Positions 38,257-50,060 are shown, counted from the first letter of the stretch. The stretch: DNA of 64,000 bases from Alphaproteobacteria bacterium (GCA_018222605.1 JAAEZZ010000006.1:239263-303262), one strand, 5' to 3'. Translations and numbers: made by a program. The notes: generated from the sequence alone by a model not told the origin.

Positions 38257-41200
38257 TTGGTCCGTAAGAAAGCCTCACTCATCGTTCTCGAGATTCTGGG
38301 CGGCTTGATTCTTCTGGCTATTGTTCTCGCGGGAATTCTGGTCTTCCGACTCTCAAGCGGCCCGATCAAACTGGAAATGTTCCGGGATGATATCGAGAAA
38401 GCGATCTCCAGCGCCAGGAATGGCCGACCTGTTACGCTTGATGACGTCTATCTTGAATGGTCCACCAAGGATCGCCGGGTTCTGGTGACAGGCAATGATC
38501 TGCGCCTGATGGATGATGATGGCAATGTGGCTGCCGAGGCCAAGCGCGCCAGAATCGTTCTGGCGAGCTCAGCGCTCGTGTTCGGGGATGTCGAAGTCCT
38601 CGGACTGGTGATGCAGGATGGTTGGGTCAATGTTGACGAGACAGCAGATGGTACATGGCGGGTCGGCGGAGATCCTCTGCCAGAGTTGCCGGAAGGCACC
38701 TTGCCTCAAAATCCTTCAGAGTGGCTGGATCGGGCAAACACTGTGCTTCCGCAGGTGCTGACTGGCCTTCAGCAGGCGCAGCGAGACTTCAGTCTCGAAC
38801 GCGTTTCTTTCGAGAATTTCGAAATCCGGGTGAAGGATGCCCAGGGCGCGCCAGTCATGCAACTGATCGATTCCCGGGGGCTGATGTCCAGGGATGAGGA
38901 TGGCCTCAGTTTGTCGGTTTCCGGTAGCGGTGTTGGCGAAGGCCTGCCGGGCGGAGTTGCCATGGACATACGCACGAGTGACCTCAGTCAGCGCATGTCG
39001 GCCGAGTTCGCTGTGGCAGACTGGCCGCTTGCAGATCTTGCCAGCCGTTTTGGCATGGGGGGAGACAATCTGACCGGCCTGCCCGCTAATGTTTCGGTGG
39101 AGTTCGATACATCGGCAAGTGCCGGTGTCGAGCAGGTGGCTCTGAAGGCGCATCTGGCCGAAGGCAAAATACCTTTTGCTGGCGAAGCGCGCGATGTTTC
39201 CGATCTGGATGTCACGCTAACTTACAAGGCCGGAGAGGACCAGTTGGACCTTGTGGGGACAAGTACCAATGCGGGGCCGGTCTCAGGTGAGTTGTCCCTG
39301 ACTTTGAACGACGCTCTGAAGGGCACGGGACCGAGGCCTTTCCAGATGCAGAGTAAGGACCTCGTGCTCGATCTGACTCCGGGCTTTGAAACTGCCGTGC
39401 AACTCGGGGCCGTCAATGTAAAAGGCCATATCGATCTGCCAGAGCGTCGCATTGAAAAGGCGCATGCTACGTTCCTTTATGGCGAGACGCTCTTCAAGAC
39501 CGATCTGGATCTTGCCTTGACCAAGGACAAGAAAGAGAATGAGCCACCCATTCTGGGTACGATCGAACTGGAGACAGAAGGCGCCGTCACCAAGGAGACT
39601 GTTCTGGCCTTCTGGCCTGTCGGGCTGGGTACGGGAGCGCGAAACTTTACCAAAGAGCGTATCGAAGCGGCAGATGTTTCCGGTTTGAAGGGGCGTCTGG
39701 AACTCAAGCGCGACAGCCTGGCCGAAGGATATCTGAGGGATGAGGATCTGAACCTCACCTTTAATGTCACCGGTGCGCAAGTGCGCTTTCTGGATGATTT
39801 GCCTGCTGTTAAGAATGCCGCAGGCAAGGGACGTCTGACAGGCAACAGCTTTCGGGTAACGGTCGATTCTGCCGAGTATGGGGGCTGGGATGTCGGTGAG
39901 GCGCTGGTTGATTTTCCGGCCTTCAATCCAAAAGGCGAAGACTTCCGTGTGTTTGCCAAGGGCAAGGGCCCTGTCCAGAACATTATTCGTATTCTCAATG
40001 AGTCGCGCTTGAAACTGGACTTTGATGCAGAGCGCCTCAGCGGTGATGCCGAAATGACATTCGAAATGTTTCGTCCGGCTCTGGATGATGTTCCGTATGA
40101 AGATGTCCGGTTCTCTGCTATCGGGACATTGGAGAATGGGGGGCTGAAGAATGCCGCCCTCGGCCTGAACCTGAAGAAGGCGTCTTCGAAGATCAATGTT
40201 GATCAAGACGGGATCATGATTTCGGGCTTTGGGGAACTCGGTCCTGCGCCGGTGCAATATACATGGCGCGACGGGTTCGATGATGATCAACCTTCAGCGC
40301 TATCCGCAAGTGCAATCATTACGGCTGATGTGCTGAACCGGTTCGGATTGCCGGGCAGGGCGTATCTTACGGGAGAAGTGCCGACGGAGGTCCAGGCCTC
40401 CATCCAGGATGAGTCCGTTTCTCTCGCGACGGTTTCTGCAGACCTCACGGAAGCGCGGATCGATCTGTCTGAACTGGGCTGGATCAAGCCTGCGGGAGAT
40501 AGTGGCAAAGTCTCGGTCGTTTATTCGAACAAGGAGAACGGCTTTTCGTCCGACGTATTGTTCACCAGCGCCGAGGCTTATCTTGACGGCACGTTTGCGC
40601 TCGGCAAGGATTCTCGTTTGATTTCCGCTGAAGTTCGCCGAGCATATCTGGCTGACACGGCTGATGTAAAGGGAGATGTGCGAAGGGGCGAAGACGGCAA
40701 TCTCGTCGTTGGTCTTGAGGGGACGTATCTGGATCTTTCTGGTGCGTTGCCGGGGCTGGGAGCGATTGAGAATGCCGATTCCGATAATGGGACGCCGCTG
40801 CGAGTAAATGCCAAGCTTGATACCCTCACACTGGGGCCGGGCCTGAACGTTCGTGGGGCAACCGCGTCGTGGTACTCCACATCGGCGGGGATGCAGCGCT
40901 TTGCCGCCAATGGTGCGACCGATGACGGCTCTCCATTTGAGGTGAAGCTTGACGGTACAGGAACGGATGGCACAGACATACGTGTTGTCAGTGGCGATGC
41001 AGGCTTTCTGGCTAGTGCATTCCTCGGCCTGGACTTTCTGGAAGGCGGCAAGCTGGAAGTGGAGGGCAAACTGGCACCTAAGGGGCAGGCATCCAAGTTT
41101 GATATTGCGATCACAAATGGACGTGTACAGAATGCCCCTGTGCTAACTCAGATACTCTCGCTGGCATCCTTGCGGGGGCTGGCAGATACCCTTGGCGGTG

Positions 41201-41637
41201 AGGGCGTGCTCTTCTCACGCATTGATATTCCGCTGACGCTAGCAGCAGACCGCTATGTTGTGACGGGCGGCAAGGCGCAGGGCCCCGCGCTGGGATTGAC
41301 CGTAAACGGATTTCTTGAGTCCAAGACGAATGAGATCAGCGTAGATGGCGTGCTTGTGCCAAGCTTCGGAATGAATTCTGCACTGGGCAGCATTCCGATC
41401 ATTGGCGACCTTGTCGTTGGCCGTGATGGCGAAGGTGTCTTCTCGCTGACATACAGCGTGCGAGGAAGCCTTGAGAAGGCGAACGTGTCCGTGAACCCGC
41501 TATCCGCCCTGGCGCCTGGGGTGATCCGCCGAGTGTTTGAAAACCCGGCGGATACATCCATTCCTGAGGCCAAGCCGCGGCCCGAGGATGAGCCGATCCC
41601 GTCAGAACTGCCACCTATTCCTGAAGAGGAATTCTAG
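38257..41637 (+). CDS. Large AsmA-like/DUF3971 envelope protein
   Basis: A 1126-residue protein with one N-terminal membrane helix (about 8-30, [20 protein letters not shown]) and a long, mostly beta periplasmic body. The C-terminal AsmA-like region includes [20 protein letters not shown] and [15 protein letters not shown], the pattern of YhdP/AsmA-type proteins with a DUF3971 region before it. These bridge-like proteins are implicated in phospholipid transport between membranes. The tail is Pro/Glu-rich. The start appears to be a TTG at 38257 with CGGAG 8 bases upstream; no better ATG lies near the N-terminus. Its stop overlaps the convergent tyrS stop. Confidence 0.86.
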   Translation: MVRKKASLIVLEILGGLILLAIVLAGILVFRLSSGPIKLEMFRDDIEKAISSARNGRPVTLDDVYLEWSTKDRRVLVTGNDLRLMDDDGNVAAEAKRARIVLASSALVFGDVEVLGLVMQDGWVNVDETADGTWRVGGDPLPELPEGTLPQNPSEWLDRANTVLPQVLTGLQQAQRDFSLERVSFENFEIRVKDAQGAPVMQLIDSRGLMSRDEDGLSLSVSGSGVGEGLPGGVAMDIRTSDLSQRMSAEFAVADWPLADLASRFGMGGDNLTGLPANVSVEFDTSASAGVEQVALKAHLAEGKIPFAGEARDVSDLDVTLTYKAGEDQLDLVGTSTNAGPVSGELSLTLNDALKGTGPRPFQMQSKDLVLDLTPGFETAVQLGAVNVKGHIDLPERRIEKAHATFLYGETLFKTDLDLALTKDKKENEPPILGTIELETEGAVTKETVLAFWPVGLGTGARNFTKERIEAADVSGLKGRLELKRDSLAEGYLRDEDLNLTFNVTGAQVRFLDDLPAVKNAAGKGRLTGNSFRVTVDSAEYGGWDVGEALVDFPAFNPKGEDFRVFAKGKGPVQNIIRILNESRLKLDFDAERLSGDAEMTFEMFRPALDDVPYEDVRFSAIGTLENGGLKNAALGLNLKKASSKINVDQDGIMISGFGELGPAPVQYTWRDGFDDDQPSALSASAIITADVLNRFGLPGRAYLTGEVPTEVQASIQDESVSLATVSADLTEARIDLSELGWIKPAGDSGKVSVVYSNKENGFSSDVLFTSAEAYLDGTFALGKDSRLISAEVRRAYLADTADVKGDVRRGEDGNLVVGLEGTYLDLSGALPGLGAIENADSDNGTPLRVNAKLDTLTLGPGLNVRGATASWYSTSAGMQRFAANGATDDGSPFEVKLDGTGTDGTDIRVVSGDAGFLASAFLGLDFLEGGKLEVEGKLAPKGQASKFDIAITNGRVQNAPVLTQILSLASLRGLADTLGGEGVLFSRIDIPLTLAADRYVVTGGKAQGPALGLTVNGFLESKTNEISVDGVLVPSFGMNSALGSIPIIGDLVVGRDGEGVFSLTYSVRGSLEKANVSVNPLSALAPGVIRRVFENPADTSIPEAKPRPEDEPIPSELPPIPEEEF

Positions 41638-42884
41638 ACAGCTTTCACAAGGGCGTGGCGCTTCTTGCCAGCTGACAGCTTGATTGTGCCGTCGACAATG
41701 TCGTCAGCGGACAAAGCTGCATTCTGGTCTTTGACCTGAACATCGTTGACCTTGGCGGCGCCCTGCTTGATCAACCTGCGGGCCTCACCATTGGACTCGG
41801 TCAGGCCAGTGGCCATGAATGCCGCAGCGACCAGCATTCCTCCTTCAATCTCTGCCCTGGCCACTTCGACAGTGGGCAGGGCCTCAGCTGAGCCCCCTTG
41901 CGCGAAGACGGCGGCAGCGGCGGATTCTGCTTCCTTTGCAGCGGCTTCGCCATGCAGAAGCGTCGTTGCCTCATTGGCCAGCGTGATCTTCGCCTGATTG
42001 ATCTCAGCGCCTTCAAGCGCTTCGAGCCGAGCGATCTCTTCCAGCGGCAGTTCGGTGAACAGGCGTAGAAAGCGGCCTACGTCAGCGTCCTCTGTGTTGC
42101 GCCAGAACTGCCAGTACTCATAGGGGCTCTTGCGGTCAGCGTTCAGCCAGACAGCACCGTCCGCCGTCTTGCCCATCTTGCCGCCGGACGCCGTCGTGAT
42201 GAGGTGGGCGGTGAGACCGTACACTTCGCCGCCATCGGCCTTGTGGACCAGGTCCACACCGCCAACGATATTGCCCCATTGGTCTGACCCGCCAAACTGC
42301 AGACGGCAATTCTGCCGACGGAACAGTTCAAGGAAATCATAGGACTGCATCAGCAGGTAGTTGAATTCGAGGAAGGTATAGGGCTGCTCAGCCGCGAGGC
42401 GGCGGGCGACCGTGTCCTGCTTCACCATTGTGTTGATGGTGAAATGTACACCCACTTCGCGAAGCATGTCGATATAGCCGAGCTTGCTGAGCCAGTCGTC
42501 ATTATTGACCATGATGGCATCGGTCGGGCCGTCCCCGAATTTCAGGAAGGGCTCGAACGCTTTCTTGATGCCGGCAATGTTCGCTTCGATCTGCTCATTG
42601 GTGAGCAGGGGCCGGGACTTTTCCTTGTCGGTCGGGTCACCCACTTTTGTGGTGCCGCCGCCCATCAGGACAATCGGCTTGCCGCCAGCCTTTTGCAGCT
42701 GGCGCAGCATCATGATCTGCAACAACGAGCCGACGTGAAGGCTGTCCGCCGTCGCGTCGAAGCCGATATAGCCGATCGGAGTTCCCTCATAGCAATACGT
42801 ATCCAGTTCCTTTGGATGCGTGACTTGCTTGATGTAACCCCGATCCGAAAGGGTCTTCAGGAATTCCGACTTGTATTCGCTCAT
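41634..42884 (-). CDS. tyrS: Tyrosyl-tRNA synthetase
   Basis: A 416-residue class I synthetase that charges tRNA-Tyr. The HIGH-equivalent is HVGS at 50-53 and the KMSKS-equivalent is [21 protein letters not shown] belongs to the tyrosine/ATP pocket. A C-terminal S4 RNA-binding domain holds [19 protein letters not shown] chose the ATG at 42884, which gives the usual N-terminus and length. Divergent from anmK; the two genes are often adjacent in alphaproteobacteria. Confidence 0.96.
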   Translation of the reverse strand: MSEYKSEFLKTLSDRGYIKQVTHPKELDTYCYEGTPIGYIGFDATADSLHVGSLLQIMMLRQLQKAGGKPIVLMGGGTTKVGDPTDKEKSRPLLTNEQIEANIAGIKKAFEPFLKFGDGPTDAIMVNNDDWLSKLGYIDMLREVGVHFTINTMVKQDTVARRLAAEQPYTFLEFNYLLMQSYDFLELFRRQNCRLQFGGSDQWGNIVGGVDLVHKADGGEVYGLTAHLITTASGGKMGKTADGAVWLNADRKSPYEYWQFWRNTEDADVGRFLRLFTELPLEEIARLEALEGAEINQAKITLANEATTLLHGEAAAKEAESAAAAVFAQGGSAEALPTVEVARAEIEGGMLVAAAFMATGLTESNGEARRLIKQGAAKVNDVQVKDQNAALSADDIVDGTIKLSAGKKRHALVKAV

Positions 42885-42934
42885 TTTCTCGTGTCTCCGT
42901 GAGGAAGCCGCGCGTACCATGGAAAGAGGCGATC

Positions 42935-44062
42935 TTGAACTCTGTGTGTGAAAAATCTGAACCCCAATGGGTCGCGGGCTTCATGTCCGGCACGTCCCTA
43001 GATGCTGTGGACGCCGCCTTGATCCTGACAGATGGCGAGAGCGTGCTGGATTTCGGCGCAACAGTGGAGCGCAAATATTTGCCGGAAGAGCGCCGGATTC
43101 TGCAGCAGGCAACCGAGGCGGCTCGCGCCTGGAACTGGACCGGCGAGGCGCCTGAAGCCTTGTTCGCGCAGGCGCGAGATGTGATCACTTCAACCCATCA
43201 GGCGACTTGGCAGATGCTTCTGGAGGCATGGAGTGGCACCCAGCCGGTTCTCGCCGGGGTGCACGGCCAGACGGTGTTGCATCTGGCACCCAAAGATGGC
43301 CGGAAGGGGCGAACGCTTCAGCTGATTGATGGTCCCGCGATGCGCCGTGCGCTCGGTGTGCCGCTCGCCTATGATTTCAGGACTCATGATGTTTCCCAGG
43401 GCGGGCAAGGCGCGCCCTTGGCACCAGCCTATCATGCCGCGCTCTTGCGCCGGCTCGGGGGTGAAACGGCCTGTGTCCTGAATCTGGGGGGCGTCGCTAA
43501 TATCACCGCGCGCATGTCAGATGGGGCATTGGTGGCCTTCGATACCGGACCAGCCAACGGCCCGGTCGATGAATGGATAGAGGCGCGCGGACAGGGCACG
43601 CATGATGTCGATGGCAGGTTCGCTGCGGCAGGTCAGGCCGATGAAGCCTTGCTTGCGGGCCTGTTTCAGCGTGACTGGTTCCGCCAGCCGCCTCCAAAGT
43701 CTCTGGACCGGTATGATTTCAGTGCTGAAATGGTGCGCGGCCTGTCTCTGGAAGATGGCGCGGCGACGCTGACGCAATTCTCGGCTCGCGCCGTTGCCGC
43801 GGGGCTCTCGCAACTGGCTGAATATCCCCGTCGCGTCATTGCCTGCGGGGGCGGGCGACATAATCCGACGCTTATGGCAGCCCTGCGCGACGCTGTGAGC
43901 TGTCCTGTCCTGACGGCGGAAGAGGTTGGCTGGCGTGGAGATTCTATTGAGGCGGAGGCGTTTGCCTATCTGGCAGCGCGAACCGCAAAGGGCCTGCCCA
44001 TCAGCTGGCCGGAAACGACGGGCGTTCCGACCCCGCTGACAGGCGGCAAACTGCTGGATTAG
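42935..44062 (+). CDS. anmK: Anhydro-N-acetylmuramic acid kinase
   Basis: A 375-residue sugar kinase of the ASKHA fold that phosphorylates anhydroMurNAc during cell-wall recycling. [15 protein letters not shown] is the family signature near the N-terminus, [12 protein letters not shown] and [10 protein letters not shown] follow, and [14 protein letters not shown] is the C-terminal nucleotide segment. The start is uncertain: a TTG at 42935 has AAAGAGG 5 bases upstream and gives a short, family-like lead. A GTG at 42899 would add 12 residues. Its stop overlaps that of the convergent hydrolase gene. Confidence 0.92.
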   Translation: MNSVCEKSEPQWVAGFMSGTSLDAVDAALILTDGESVLDFGATVERKYLPEERRILQQATEAARAWNWTGEAPEALFAQARDVITSTHQATWQMLLEAWSGTQPVLAGVHGQTVLHLAPKDGRKGRTLQLIDGPAMRRALGVPLAYDFRTHDVSQGGQGAPLAPAYHAALLRRLGGETACVLNLGGVANITARMSDGALVAFDTGPANGPVDEWIEARGQGTHDVDGRFAAAGQADEALLAGLFQRDWFRQPPPKSLDRYDFSAEMVRGLSLEDGAATLTQFSARAVAAGLSQLAEYPRRVIACGGGRHNPTLMAALRDAVSCPVLTAEEVGWRGDSIEAEAFAYLAARTAKGLPISWPETTGVPTPLTGGKLLD

Positions 44063-44736
44063 TCTTTTTCAGCTTCCAGACGCAGCTTTTCTTCGGCATC
44101 GGCGAGGCGTTGCAGAAGGTATTCCTCACAAAGGCCGATCAGTTCTTCGCGCTTGTCCTGATAGAAGTGGTTGGCGCCTTTGATACGAGCGCGGTCAATC
44201 TGTTCACCCTTCTGGACGCGAACCTTGGTCAGCGCGCGCTCGACGTCTTCCGGAGAGGAGATCGAGTCAGAATCACCAGAGACGATCAGACCAGACGCCG
44301 GGCAGGGTGCCAGGAAGGACAGGTCGTAATGGTTGGCCGGAGGGGAGACTGCCAGGAAGCCGTCAATCTCCGGGCGGCGCATCAGCAGCTGAAGCGTGAT
44401 CCAGGCACCGAAGCTGTAGCCGGCACACCATACAAAGCGCGGGCTTTCCGACAGGTTCTCGACATAGTCGAGCACATAGGCAGCATCTTCCAGCTCACCG
44501 ACGCCCTGGTCGTACTGGCCCTGACTGCGGCCGACGCCGCGGGAATTGTACCGCAGGACGCCGAAGCCGTGTCTCTCGAACATCTGATACAGCATGATCG
44601 TGATCGGATCCTGCATGGTACCGCCTGCTTTCGGGTGAGGATGCAGGATGAGAGCAATGGGCGCACCTTCATAAGGCGGCTCAGTGTAACGTGCTTCAAT
44701 GCGGCCCTGTGGGCCAGGAATTATGAGTTCTGCCAT
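44059..44736 (-). CDS. Alpha/beta hydrolase
   Basis: A 225-residue cytoplasmic alpha/beta-hydrolase. The nucleophile is S108 in GYSFGAW, the Asp is likely in VSGDSDSI and the His in KGANHFYQ. HPHPKAGGTMQDP near residue 32 and YNSRGVGRSQG are typical of a widespread group of short hydrolases with unknown substrate. I chose the ATG at 44736; an in-frame GTG six codons earlier is possible. It lies next to the suf operon, divergent from its first gene, an arrangement common in alphaproteobacteria. Confidence 0.85.
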   Translation of the reverse strand: MAELIIPGPQGRIEARYTEPPYEGAPIALILHPHPKAGGTMQDPITIMLYQMFERHGFGVLRYNSRGVGRSQGQYDQGVGELEDAAYVLDYVENLSESPRFVWCAGYSFGAWITLQLLMRRPEIDGFLAVSPPANHYDLSFLAPCPASGLIVSGDSDSISSPEDVERALTKVRVQKGEQIDRARIKGANHFYQDKREELIGLCEEYLLQRLADAEEKLRLEAEKD

Positions 44737-44845
44737 GTTATACTCGCTGGTCACGGGGGAAGGGCGCGGTCATAAGCCATTTGGGGTGTGAAAAGCAAAT
44801 TTTTCTGCACCTGCAAAAAACGCCGGAAGTACGTATATTCATTAG

Positions 44846-45991
44846 ATGATTTACGCAGACCACAATGCAACCTCTCCCCTGAGGCCCGAAGCCCGCGACG
44901 CAATGCAGGCTGTTTGGGACATGGGGGCAACCAACCCGTCATCGGTTCATACGTCAGGGCGGGCTGCGCGCGCTGTACTCGAAAAAGCACGTTCAGCCAT
45001 TGGCGGGGCCATTGGCAGCCGCGCCGAGGACGTGGTGCTGACCAGTGGCGGTACGGAAGCTGACAATCTGGCCATTCACGGCATTGTGGCGGCTTTGGAA
45101 GGCAAATGCACCTTTCTGGTCTCTGCAATTGAGCATGAGGCGATTGCAAAGCCTGCCGCATTTTCGGGCGCTCGCGTTGAGACGGCTTATGTCACCCCGG
45201 AAGGCAAGATTGACCTTGAGGACCTCGCCGCGCGGCTATCGGCTTGGGACCATGAGGCCAAGGGCGTTCCGGTCCTGTGCCTGATGCTGGCGAATAATGA
45301 GACCGGCGTGATCCAGCCTGTGGCAGAGGCAGCGGCTTTGGTACGTCAGGCTGAAGGGCTGACTGTGTGTGATGCAGTTCAGGGGCTCGGCAAGATTCCG
45401 GTTAATGTGGCCATGCTGGGCGTCGATTATCTCAGCCTGTCCGCGCACAAGATTGGCGGGCCGCAGGGCGCGGGTGCCTTGTGGCACCGGGCAGGCGCGC
45501 CCTTGAAGGCGGTTCAGCAGGGCGGCGGTCAGGAGCGCGGCCTGCGCTCAGGCACGGAAAACGTAGCGGCGTTTGCCGGATTTCATGCCGCAATCGAAGC
45601 GGCCCTGCGCGACATGCCAAAATATGCTAAACTATCGGCATATCGTGACGAGATGGAGCGCCGACTGGAAGAACAGGCAGGCGTGACAATCATGGGCAAG
45701 GGCGCAGACCGTCTGGCTGGTACGTCAAATTTCGCCCTGCCGGGTTTTGCGGCCGAAACGCAGGTGATGGCGATGGATCTGGCAGGTGTATGCATCTCAG
45801 CCGGGTCTGCATGTTCATCTGGAAAGGTGAAGCGCTCGCTCGTATTGCTGGCCATGGGCGCATCTGATGCCCTTGCGGAATCTGCAATCCGCACCAGCTT
45901 TGGATGGAATAGCACGCCGGAAGATTTTAAAGGCGTGGCGGATGCGTGGTTACAGGCGGCCCAACGCACAGTGCTAAAGGAAAAAGCCTGA
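44846..45991 (+). CDS. Cysteine desulfurase, IscS/NifS type
   Basis: A 381-residue class V aminotransferase-fold PLP enzyme that removes sulfur from cysteine for Fe-S cluster building. It begins IYADHNATSPL. The PLP lysine is K202 in SAHKIGGPQGAG, and the persulfide Cys is about C323 in CISAGSACSSG on the flexible loop. That places it in group I (IscS/NifS), distinct from the SufS-type enzyme at 50057 in the same operon. It is the first gene of the suf operon; no IscR/Rrf2 regulator gene precedes it in the window. Confidence 0.92.
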   Translation: MIYADHNATSPLRPEARDAMQAVWDMGATNPSSVHTSGRAARAVLEKARSAIGGAIGSRAEDVVLTSGGTEADNLAIHGIVAALEGKCTFLVSAIEHEAIAKPAAFSGARVETAYVTPEGKIDLEDLAARLSAWDHEAKGVPVLCLMLANNETGVIQPVAEAAALVRQAEGLTVCDAVQGLGKIPVNVAMLGVDYLSLSAHKIGGPQGAGALWHRAGAPLKAVQQGGGQERGLRSGTENVAAFAGFHAAIEAALRDMPKYAKLSAYRDEMERRLEEQAGVTIMGKGADRLAGTSNFALPGFAAETQVMAMDLAGVCISAGSACSSGKVKRSLVLLAMGASDALAESAIRTSFGWNSTPEDFKGVADAWLQAAQRTVLKEKA

Positions 45992-46042
45992 CCTGGTTGC
46001 CGGGAGATTTCTCCCGGACCTGATTGAGAAGAAAGACTAGTT

Positions 46043-47605
46043 ATGGATTGCTGCGGCGGCATCGACGAACACGAAGACGACTGCACCGATGTGAAGGTGA
46101 AGGACAGCATCGACGCGGGCACCGTCGAGGCGGCTAAGCGTCTGCAGTCCGAAAACTATTCGGCGGGCTTCTCCACCGACATCGAAATGGACATGGCGCC
46201 CAAGGGCTTGTCCGAAGACACGATCCGCTTCATTTCGGCCAAGAAGAACGAGCCTGAATGGCTGCTCGAATGGCGCCTGGCCGCTTACAAGCGCTGGCTG
46301 ACCATGGAAGAGCCGACCTGGGCGATGGTTCGCTATCCCAAGATCAACTATCAGGACTATTATTACTACGCGGCCCCGAAAACCGGCGCGAAGTATGAGT
46401 CGATTGACGACGTACCGAAAGAAATCCTCGAAACCTATGAGAAGCTGGGCATTCCGCTTCGTGAGGCTGAGGTTCTTCTGGGCGTCGAGGGCGCGGCCGA
46501 AACGGCTGCGACAGCCCGCGAGACGCCGCGCGTTGCCGTCGATGCCGTGTTCGATTCCGTATCGGTTGCGACCACCTTCCGGAAGGAACTGGAAAAGGCT
46601 GGCGTGATCTTCATGTCGATTTCCGAAGCCGTGCATGAATATCCGGATCTGATGAAGAAGTATCTGGGCACTGTGGTGCCGCAATCCGACAATTTCTTCG
46701 CGACGCTGAACAGCGCCGTCTTCTCTGACGGGACGTTTGTTTACGTGCCCAAGGGCGTGCGCTGCCCGATGGAGCTGTCGACCTATTTCCGCATGAATGC
46801 CGAGAATACTGGCCAGTTCGAGCGCACGCTGATCGTGTGCGACGAGGGGGCTTATGTCTCTTATCTGGAAGGCTGTACGGCGCCGATGCGCGACGAGAAC
46901 CAACTGCACGCCGCTGTGGTGGAACTGGTCGCGCTGGAAGATGCCGAGATCAAGTATTCCACGGTCCAGAACTGGTGGCCGGGCGATGAAGATGGCAAGG
47001 GCGGCATCTACAATTTCGTGACCAAGCGTGGTGATTGCCGCGGGGATCGCTCCAAGATCAGCTGGACGCAGGTCGAGACCGGCTCGGCTGTGACGTGGAA
47101 ATACCCGTCCTGCATTCTGCGCGGTGATGACAGTGTCGGTGAGTTCTACTCCATCGCCGTCACCAATGGTCGCCAGCAGGCCGATACCGGTACGAAGATG
47201 ATCCATCTTGGTAAGCGCACGCGCAGCCGGATCATTTCCAAGGGTATCTCGGCGGGCAAATCCAACAACACGTATCGCGGCCTCGTGTCTGTGAACAAAA
47301 AGGCCGACAAGGCCCGGAACTTCACCCAGTGCGACAGTTTGCTGATCGGTGACCGCTGCGGCGCGCATACAGTGCCCTATGTCGAGAACCGCCGGGCCGA
47401 TGCCCAGTTGGAGCATGAAGCGACGACGACCAAGCTGTCAGACGACCAGCTCTTCTATGTCCGCCAACGCGGCATTGGAGAGGAAGAGGCGGTTGCCCTG
47501 CTCGTGAACGGCTTTGTCCGTGAGGTTCTGCAGGAGCTGCCCATGGAGTTCGCCGTGGAAGCCCAGAGCCTTCTCAAGGTCAGCCTGGAGGGCAGTGTTG
47601 GCTGA
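46043..47605 (+). CDS. sufB: Fe-S cluster assembly scaffold SufB
   Basis: A 520-residue core subunit of the SufBCD scaffold. Diagnostic segments are PVPQ-like [59 protein letters not shown] and the C-terminal [15 protein letters not shown]. The N-terminus [14 protein letters not shown] is Cys-rich, an addition not general to SufB. AGAAAGA precedes the ATG. The last codons overlap the start of the NTF2-like gene. Confidence 0.96.
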   Translation: MDCCGGIDEHEDDCTDVKVKDSIDAGTVEAAKRLQSENYSAGFSTDIEMDMAPKGLSEDTIRFISAKKNEPEWLLEWRLAAYKRWLTMEEPTWAMVRYPKINYQDYYYYAAPKTGAKYESIDDVPKEILETYEKLGIPLREAEVLLGVEGAAETAATARETPRVAVDAVFDSVSVATTFRKELEKAGVIFMSISEAVHEYPDLMKKYLGTVVPQSDNFFATLNSAVFSDGTFVYVPKGVRCPMELSTYFRMNAENTGQFERTLIVCDEGAYVSYLEGCTAPMRDENQLHAAVVELVALEDAEIKYSTVQNWWPGDEDGKGGIYNFVTKRGDCRGDRSKISWTQVETGSAVTWKYPSCILRGDDSVGEFYSIAVTNGRQQADTGTKMIHLGKRTRSRIISKGISAGKSNNTYRGLVSVNKKADKARNFTQCDSLLIGDRCGAHTVPYVENRRADAQLEHEATTTKLSDDQLFYVRQRGIGEEEAVALLVNGFVREVLQELPMEFAVEAQSLLKVSLEGSVG

Positions 47606-47993
47606 TCCGGACGCGTTCCAGACATGGCTCGACGCCTATTCCCGGGCTGTTGAGGCCCGGGACTCCGATCAGCTGGCGAAAGTGTTCTCCACTTCCGCGC
47701 ACTTCCTCAAAAGCCCCTTTGATCGTGCCATTGAGGGCCGGGATGCGATTTGTCGCGACTATGAGGCGCTGTGGAGCCGCGTGGAGCGTAGTGTCTTCGA
47801 GATCGAGCGGATTGGTGATGGCTGGGCGCACTGGTCTGAAGGGGGCACAATCAGCGCCCTGGATGAGCCGTGGCGCGCAGACGGTATCCTGAAGGTTGAG
47901 CTGGATGAGGCCGGACTGTGCACCCGTTTGACCCTTTGGACAGAAACCCTGTCAGTCCGCGAATCCGACATGTTGGCCCAGCGCGACGCTTGA
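47598..47993 (+). CDS. NTF2/SnoaL-like protein inside the suf operon
   Basis: A 131-residue protein with a nuclear-transport-factor-2-like (SnoaL-like) fold pattern. An N-terminal helical pair ([25 protein letters not shown]) is followed by ASAHFL-type and [14 protein letters not shown] segments and a C-terminal beta sheet. GGAGG at 47587-47591 supports a TTG start at 47598, or a GTG one codon earlier; both overlap the sufB stop. Such folds bind small ligands or form dimers, and no catalytic residues can be assigned. Its place between sufB and sufC is unusual and suggests a link to Fe-S assembly. Confidence 0.72.
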   Translation: MADPDAFQTWLDAYSRAVEARDSDQLAKVFSTSAHFLKSPFDRAIEGRDAICRDYEALWSRVERSVFEIERIGDGWAHWSEGGTISALDEPWRADGILKVELDEAGLCTRLTLWTETLSVRESDMLAQRDA

Positions 47994-48075
47994 AGCGGCG
48001 CTCAGCGTCCACCTAAACCACCTTTTCCTGCATCGGGGGCTTTTCCCGGGCCTCATGCCCGCTTACATGCGCACC

Positions 48076-48837
48076 ATGTTGAAGATTGAGAATCTGACCG
48101 CGACTGTCGGCGAAGAAGACGAGGCCAAAACCATTATCAATGGTCTCGACCTGGAAGTGCCTGCCGGGGAAGTCCATGCCATTATGGGGCCCAATGGTGC
48201 CGGCAAATCGACCCTGTCCTATGTGTTGACCGGCCGCGATGGCTATGAGGTTACCGGGGGAAGCGCCACTCTGAACGGCGAAGACATTCTGGACATGGAT
48301 CCAGAAGAGCGGGCCGCGAAGGGCCTGTTCCTGTCCTTCCAGTATCCTGTAGAGATTCCGGGCGTACCCGTGATGACCTTTGTGCGCGCGGCCATGAATG
48401 CGCAGCGTAAGGCGCGCGGCGAAGACGAGATTTCTGCACCGGATTTTATCAAGAAGTCCCGCGAATTGGGGCAAAAGCTGAAACTGGACGCCGAGATGCT
48501 TAAGCGACCGCTGAATGTCGGATTTTCCGGCGGCGAGAAGAAGCGGCTCGAAATCTATCAGATGATGATGCTGGAGCCGAAATTCCTGATCCTCGACGAG
48601 ACCGATTCCGGCCTCGACATCGATGCCCTGAAAACCGTGTCCGACGGGGTGAACGCTATGCGCTCGCCGGATCGTGGCATGCTGGTGATCACGCACTATC
48701 AGCGCCTGCTGGACCATATCAAGCCGGACAAAGTGCACGTGCTGGCCAAGGGCCGTATCATCGCGACGGGCGGCCCTGAGCTGGCCCACCGTCTGGAAAA
48801 GGAAGGTTATGATGGAGTGCTGGGAGAAGTGGCGTGA
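48076..48837 (+). CDS. sufC: Fe-S assembly ATPase SufC
   Basis: A 253-residue ABC-type ATPase that drives the SufBCD scaffold. Walker A GPNGAGKST is at 38-46, the Q-loop in FQYPVEIPG, the signature SGGEKKR, Walker B LILDETDSGLDID and the switch His in ITHYQRLL. I chose the ATG at 48076, which gives MLKIENLTA as in most SufC. ATGs at 48055 and 48067 are in frame, and none has a clear ribosome-binding site. Its stop overlaps the sufD start (GTGA). Confidence 0.95.
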   Translation: MLKIENLTATVGEEDEAKTIINGLDLEVPAGEVHAIMGPNGAGKSTLSYVLTGRDGYEVTGGSATLNGEDILDMDPEERAAKGLFLSFQYPVEIPGVPVMTFVRAAMNAQRKARGEDEISAPDFIKKSRELGQKLKLDAEMLKRPLNVGFSGGEKKRLEIYQMMMLEPKFLILDETDSGLDIDALKTVSDGVNAMRSPDRGMLVITHYQRLLDHIKPDKVHVLAKGRIIATGGPELAHRLEKEGYDGVLGEVA

Positions 48838-50060
48838 CCACAGCTCTTCGCGACCTCATCTCCAATCCGAATACGGCAGAGCTTGAGCTGATTGCCCGCT
48901 ATGGCATGCAGCCTGAAGATCCGCGCCGCGAGCGGCTGTTCGAGGCATTTGCGCAGATCGGCTTGCCTACGCGTCGTATGGAAGCCTGGAAGTGGACGGA
49001 TTTCAAAGCCGCGCTGAGCGCGCTGGACCGTCCAGCCAGCCAAAGTGCGTCTGACCCGCTGGCATCTGAGGAAGCATTGTGCTTCCGGTTCTCGCCCGAT
49101 GGGTTTGAATATCCCAAGGATTTGCCGGAAGGGATCAACCTGTTTGTAAAACCTGAGCCTCAAGCGCTCGGGTCTGCCGAAGATGTGCCGCTTGGCGCGC
49201 TCGCCGCGGCGCTTGCTGGCTCCAAGACCCGTCCAGGCACACTGATGATTGAAGTGACAGCGGCGGATTTGCCGCGCCTTCACTTTGCCTTCAGCGGCGA
49301 AGGCGAAGCGAGTTTTGCCCGCGTGACGATTGTTGTGCGTCCGGGCGCTGAGCTGACCGTTTCGGAAAGCTATCTCGGTGGTGCGGGCTTTCTTTCATCC
49401 GTGTTCGAATATAGCCTTCAGGGCGATGCCAAGGTGAGCAGGACTGTCTATCAGCGCGGTGCCGAGATGGAGACCATGGCGGCAACGGCGCTTGTTCAGC
49501 TGGAAGGCGAGTCCGAATACACTCAGACCAGTTTGGCTTTCGGGGCAAAGCTGGCCCGTCTGGAAACGCGCCTTGTCCACAAGGAAGCCGGCGCGAAAGC
49601 GACGATGAATGCAGCCTATCTTGTTGGAAAAGGTTTGCATGCAGACATTACCACGCATGTGCGCCATGGTGCGCGCTCCTGCGTGACGCGCCAGATGACG
49701 AAGGGAGCCGTGCTCGATGGTGGCACAGGTGTCTTCCAGGGGAAGTTCCACGTGCCCCGCACAGCCGGGCAGTATACCGATGCTGATATGCAGCATAAGG
49801 CCTTGCTTCTGGAAGAGGGCGCAGTTGTATTCGCCAAGCCAGAACTTGAGATCTATGCGGACGATGTGGAGTGCGCACACGGTAATACGTGCGGCGCGCT
49901 GGATGCAAACCAGCTATTCTACATGCGCCAGCGCGGCATTCCGGAACGCACGGCGCGCGCCCTGCTGACGGAGGCCTTCATTGCTGAAGCCGTGGAAACG
50001 GCTGGTGATCTTAAAGACATCCTGCGCCATGTAGCCAGCAACTGGTTGGCTCAGTCATGA
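48834..50060 (+). CDS. sufD: Fe-S cluster assembly protein SufD
   Basis: A 408-residue partner of SufB in the scaffold. Residues 25-50 show RRMEAWKWTDF, and the C-terminal beta-helix ends in ADDVECAHGNTCGALDANQL followed by YMRQRGIPERTARALL, the SufD signature. The GTG start overlaps the sufC stop, and the sufD stop overlaps the sufS start (ATGA), so sufC, sufD and sufS appear translationally coupled. Confidence 0.94.
   Translation: MTTALRDLISNPNTAELELIARYGMQPEDPRRERLFEAFAQIGLPTRRMEAWKWTDFKAALSALDRPASQSASDPLASEEALCFRFSPDGFEYPKDLPEGINLFVKPEPQALGSAEDVPLGALAAALAGSKTRPGTLMIEVTAADLPRLHFAFSGEGEASFARVTIVVRPGAELTVSESYLGGAGFLSSVFEYSLQGDAKVSRTVYQRGAEMETMAATALVQLEGESEYTQTSLAFGAKLARLETRLVHKEAGAKATMNAAYLVGKGLHADITTHVRHGARSCVTRQMTKGAVLDGGTGVFQGKFHVPRTAGQYTDADMQHKALLLEEGAVVFAKPELEIYADDVECAHGNTCGALDANQLFYMRQRGIPERTARALLTEAFIAEAVETAGDLKDILRHVASNWLAQS

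Noticed and set aside
46037..47416. 459-codon open frame opposite sufB
   Set aside because: Antisense to a certain sufB, with no start signal or domain.
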